A stretch of DNA of 64,000 bases. Origin: Phycisphaeraceae bacterium. Lineage in GTDB: Bacteria > Planctomycetota > Phycisphaerae > Phycisphaerales > UBA1924. This document shows, in pieces, positions 61,842 through 64,000 of the stretch (positions are counted from its first letter, which is position 1; each line of letters opens with the position of its first letter). Under the pieces are notes generated by a model that saw only the letters and a program-made list of their open reading frames with translations, ran no database searches and was not told the DNA's origin. The stretch spans positions 2,576,928 to 2,640,927 of the forward strand of contig JAHBXH010000001.1 in NCBI GenBank assembly GCA_019636555.1, given 5' to 3'. A program made the position numbers and the translations under genes.

Positions 61842-63569
61842 CTACTTGTTATCCAGGTCCGCCTGGGCGACGCTGGCGACTTCGTCGGGTGTTGTCATCC
61901 CGTTCATGCACTTGATCTTGCCGTCGGTGACCAGCGGCCGCATGCCGTTGGCGAGGGCCGCTTTTCGGAGCTCCGAAACCGGGGCGAGATTGAACGCGAG
62001 TTCGCGGATGGCGGAGTTCATCTGCATCAACTCGTAGATGCCGCGTCGGCCTCGATATCCGGTATTGACACAGTTGTCGCAGCCGGTGCCCTTCATGAGC
62101 TTGCCGCTCTTGGCTTCCTCTTCGCTGATGCCCACGAGTTGGAGATACTTGTGATCCATTTTTTCGTACGGATACGGCGCATTGCAATTCTTGCAGTTGA
62201 TTCGGATCAGGCGCTGGCCCAGCACGGCCTGAATGGAGCTCGCGACCAGGAACGGCTTGACTCCCATGTCGATAAGACGCGTGATCGCGCTGGGCGCGTC
62301 GTTGGTGTGCAGCGTGCTGAACACAAGGTGACCCGTAAGAGCCGCCTGGATGGCGATTTCGGCGACTTCTTTGTCTCGGATTTCACCGACGAGGATGATG
62401 TTGGGCGCCTGACGCAGCATCGAACGGAGAATCGCGCTGAACGTCAGGCCGATGTGTTCCTTTACCTGGCATTGATTGATCCCGTCGAAGTTGTATTCGA
62501 CCGGGTCTTCGGCGGTAATGATCTTCTTGTCGGGGCGGTTGAGAATGTCGAGTGCCGTGTAGAGCGTGGTCGTCTTGCCCGAACCGGTCGGACCCGTCAC
62601 AAGGAAGATCCCGTTGGGGCGTCGGATGATCTTGTTGAAGGAAGCGAGGTTGTCCGCTTCGAAACCGAGATTTGCCAGACCGATGCGTACGCTGTCGGGC
62701 CGCAGAATACGAAGAACGACGCTCTCGCCGTGATAGGCGGGACAGGCCGAAACGCGGAAGTCCACGAACACCTCATCAACCGGGATCTTGATTCGGCCGT
62801 CCTGAGGAATCCGCTTCTCCGCGATGTTCATTCCGGACATCAGCTTAAAGCGGCTAAGCAGCGCGTTTTGCATGCGCTTTGGAAGGTTGTCGCGTTCGAT
62901 GCAGACGCCGTCGATGCGGTAGCGCAACCGGACACGATCGCCCATCGGTTCAATGTGAATATCGCTCGCTCGCATCTTCACGGCTTCGACGAGAATGCGA
63001 TTGCAAAGTTTGACGATCGGCGCGTCTTCGCTCGCCACGTCGATGGACTTGTCCACCGACTTGTCGACCGATTTGTCGATCGAGGTCGTGACGAGCGATT
63101 TCGCCGGATCGGGTTTGGCCGAAGCCGCGGGTGAGCCGTTCGATCCGCCTTCAAGAAACTTCTTGATCGCGGAACGCGGAGCAAGAAGGGGCTCGATCTC
63201 CATATTGAGGCGGAAGCGGAGCATGTCCACGAGCTCGAGATCGAGCGGATCGTGGACCACCAGCTTGAGGCGCCCGCCCGCTTTTCCGATCGGCAGAATC
63301 TGGTGCTTTTTGACCAGATCTTCCGGGATCAGTTTGAGGTCGATTTTCGCGGCGTTCCCCGGTGCGGCCGGGTCGAAAAACTCGTAGCCGAATTGCGTTG
63401 CCAGGGCCTTAGCGACCTGTTCTTCCTTTGCATATCCCTGCTCGATCAGCACGTCGCCGATCCGTTTGCCGGAACCCTTGGACGCCAGAGCGGCCTTTTC
63501 GATCTGATCGCGAGTGGCAAAGCCCCACTCCACCAGAATTTCACCGAGTTTCTTGCGGGATCTTGCCAT
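61842..63569 (-). CDS. PilB/GspE-type assembly ATPase (second copy)
   Basis: 575 residues from ATG 63569; the open frame upstream to 63611 is less likely. Same family as the gene at 58616 but not closely alike. N-terminal MshEN-like part (KLGEILVEWGFATRDQIEKA, GKRIGDVLIEQGYAKEEQ), then a linker with the repeated IDKSVDKSVDKSID, the core with ASDIHIEPMGDRVRLRYRID, Walker A GPTGSGKTT (~324), EDPVEYNFDG, GHLVFSTLHTNDAPSAITR, and Cys pairs CKNC and CDNC. It is the first gene of the cluster and is divergent from coaB. Two assembly ATPases suggest two related machines or two substrates. Confidence 0.93.
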   Translation of the reverse strand: MARSRKKLGEILVEWGFATRDQIEKAALASKGSGKRIGDVLIEQGYAKEEQVAKALATQFGYEFFDPAAPGNAAKIDLKLIPEDLVKKHQILPIGKAGGRLKLVVHDPLDLELVDMLRFRLNMEIEPLLAPRSAIKKFLEGGSNGSPAASAKPDPAKSLVTTSIDKSVDKSVDKSIDVASEDAPIVKLCNRILVEAVKMRASDIHIEPMGDRVRLRYRIDGVCIERDNLPKRMQNALLSRFKLMSGMNIAEKRIPQDGRIKIPVDEVFVDFRVSACPAYHGESVVLRILRPDSVRIGLANLGFEADNLASFNKIIRRPNGIFLVTGPTGSGKTTTLYTALDILNRPDKKIITAEDPVEYNFDGINQCQVKEHIGLTFSAILRSMLRQAPNIILVGEIRDKEVAEIAIQAALTGHLVFSTLHTNDAPSAITRLIDMGVKPFLVASSIQAVLGQRLIRINCKNCNAPYPYEKMDHKYLQLVGISEEEAKSGKLMKGTGCDNCVNTGYRGRRGIYELMQMNSAIRELAFNLAPVSELRKAALANGMRPLVTDGKIKCMNGMTTPDEVASVAQADLDNK

Positions 63570-63703
63570 GGTCGTGGTCGCTGCTGCCCTGTTGAAACCT
63601 GCTCCGAACACCGATCAGATAATGCCGCGACGGCGGCGAAAGGAATTGAACCGGAAGAGTAGCATTGCACCCACCTGCGGCGGACGCTCGTGCGGTCGCG
63701 AAA

Positions 63704-64000
63704 ATGATCACGACGGGATTTCCAACTCCTTTGGAGCACGCAAAGCCCCTGAACGTGTTGATCACGGCCGGTCCCACGCAGGAGCCGATCGACGATGTAC
63801 GTTTCATCGGGAACCGCTCGTCGGGACAACTCGGGCTCGCGCTCGCGCGGGAAGCGGTCTCGAGAGGGCACAAGGTCACACTGCTGCTGGGGCCGGTGCC
63901 CGCGAGGGAATCGGGCGATTTCAACATCACTTTGACCGGCATCCGTACGCATGGAACGGTGCTGCGGTTCCGTACGACCGAAGACCTCCGGCGGCAGCTC
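63704..64000 (+). CDS. coaB: phosphopantothenate-cysteine ligase CoaB domain, 5' part (continues past the window)
   Basis: The frame from ATG 63704 stays open to the right edge (99 residues). It matches the CoaB half of Coa/Dfp proteins: LNVLITAGPTQEPIDDVRFI, then NRSSGQLGLALAREAVSRGH and LLLGPVPARESG. CoaB joins cysteine to 4'-phosphopantothenate in coenzyme A synthesis, using CTP or ATP. Only ten or so residues precede the domain, so this is a stand-alone CoaB rather than a CoaBC fusion, with CoaC presumably elsewhere. It is divergent from the pilus cluster. Confidence 0.85.
   Translation, partial: MITTGFPTPLEHAKPLNVLITAGPTQEPIDDVRFIGNRSSGQLGLALAREAVSRGHKVTLLLGPVPARESGDFNITLTGIRTHGTVLRFRTTEDLRRQL

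Noticed and set aside
63641..63656. T-loop-like GGAATTGAACC sequence suggesting another tRNA
   Set aside because: No acceptor, D or anticodon arms can be built around it.

Overview
The window looks like chromosomal DNA of a high-GC Planctomycetota bacterium, most likely of the Phycisphaerales type. This is inference from gene content: very large prepilin-like proteins, a DUF2617-type protein, zinc-ribbon membrane proteins, an LpxI-type lipid A enzyme, a tricorn-like S41 protease, many ECF sigma factor and anti-sigma pairs, and frequent TTG/GTG starts. No rRNA, phage, insertion sequence or CRISPR array is visible. The window opens inside a gene (S41 peptidase C-terminus) and closes inside one (coaB).

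Layout. 1-5.7 kb (+): end of an S41 peptidase, a secreted LolA-like protein, an ECF sigma factor with a zinc-type anti-sigma factor, and a hybrid histidine kinase. 5.7-19.1 kb, mixed strands: lpxI, an S4-less TlyA-like methyltransferase, obgE, a PilZ protein, two tandem zinc-ribbon membrane proteins, an MFS exporter, an acetyltransferase, ispG, a lipase-like hydrolase, a HEAT-repeat protein coupled to a small membrane protein, and a DUF2617 protein. 19.4-25.9 kb: ileS, an NtrB/NtrC-like two-component pair and arfB. 26-37 kb (-): an esterase-like secreted hydrolase, a fatty acid desaturase, tRNA-Tyr, tRNA-Thr, a 1306-residue tricorn-like protease, tRNA-Val, a sigma-54 activator broken by a frameshift, and a second ECF sigma/anti-sigma pair. 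37.3-46 kb (-): an OmpA-family lipoprotein, a prepilin peptidase with a large insertion, xseA-xseB, a secreted unknown, a glycosyltransferase-like protein, an Opp-type ABC ATPase and permease, and tRNA-Pro.

46.2-63.6 kb (-) is the most coherent block. It holds two PilB/GspE-type ATPases, PilT, a PilC/GspF membrane platform protein, four prepilin-like proteins of 379-673 residues and a 1765-residue GspK-like protein, mostly with overlapping or near-touching ends. It mixes type IV pilus features (a PilT retraction ATPase) with type II secretion features (a GspH/I/J/K-like minor pseudopilin series), and no secretin or PilM/N/O genes are in view. The prepilin peptidase 7 kb downstream, with its two catalytic aspartates about 208 residues apart, probably processes these substrates. 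This is the best candidate here for a poorly described system.

Other points of note are a single-base frameshift separating the DNA-binding domain of the sigma-54 activator, an unusual cluster of palindromes just downstream of it, a tandem 40-bp-period palindromic repeat between two tRNAs, and an IleS whose C-terminal zinc site has lost most of its cysteines.
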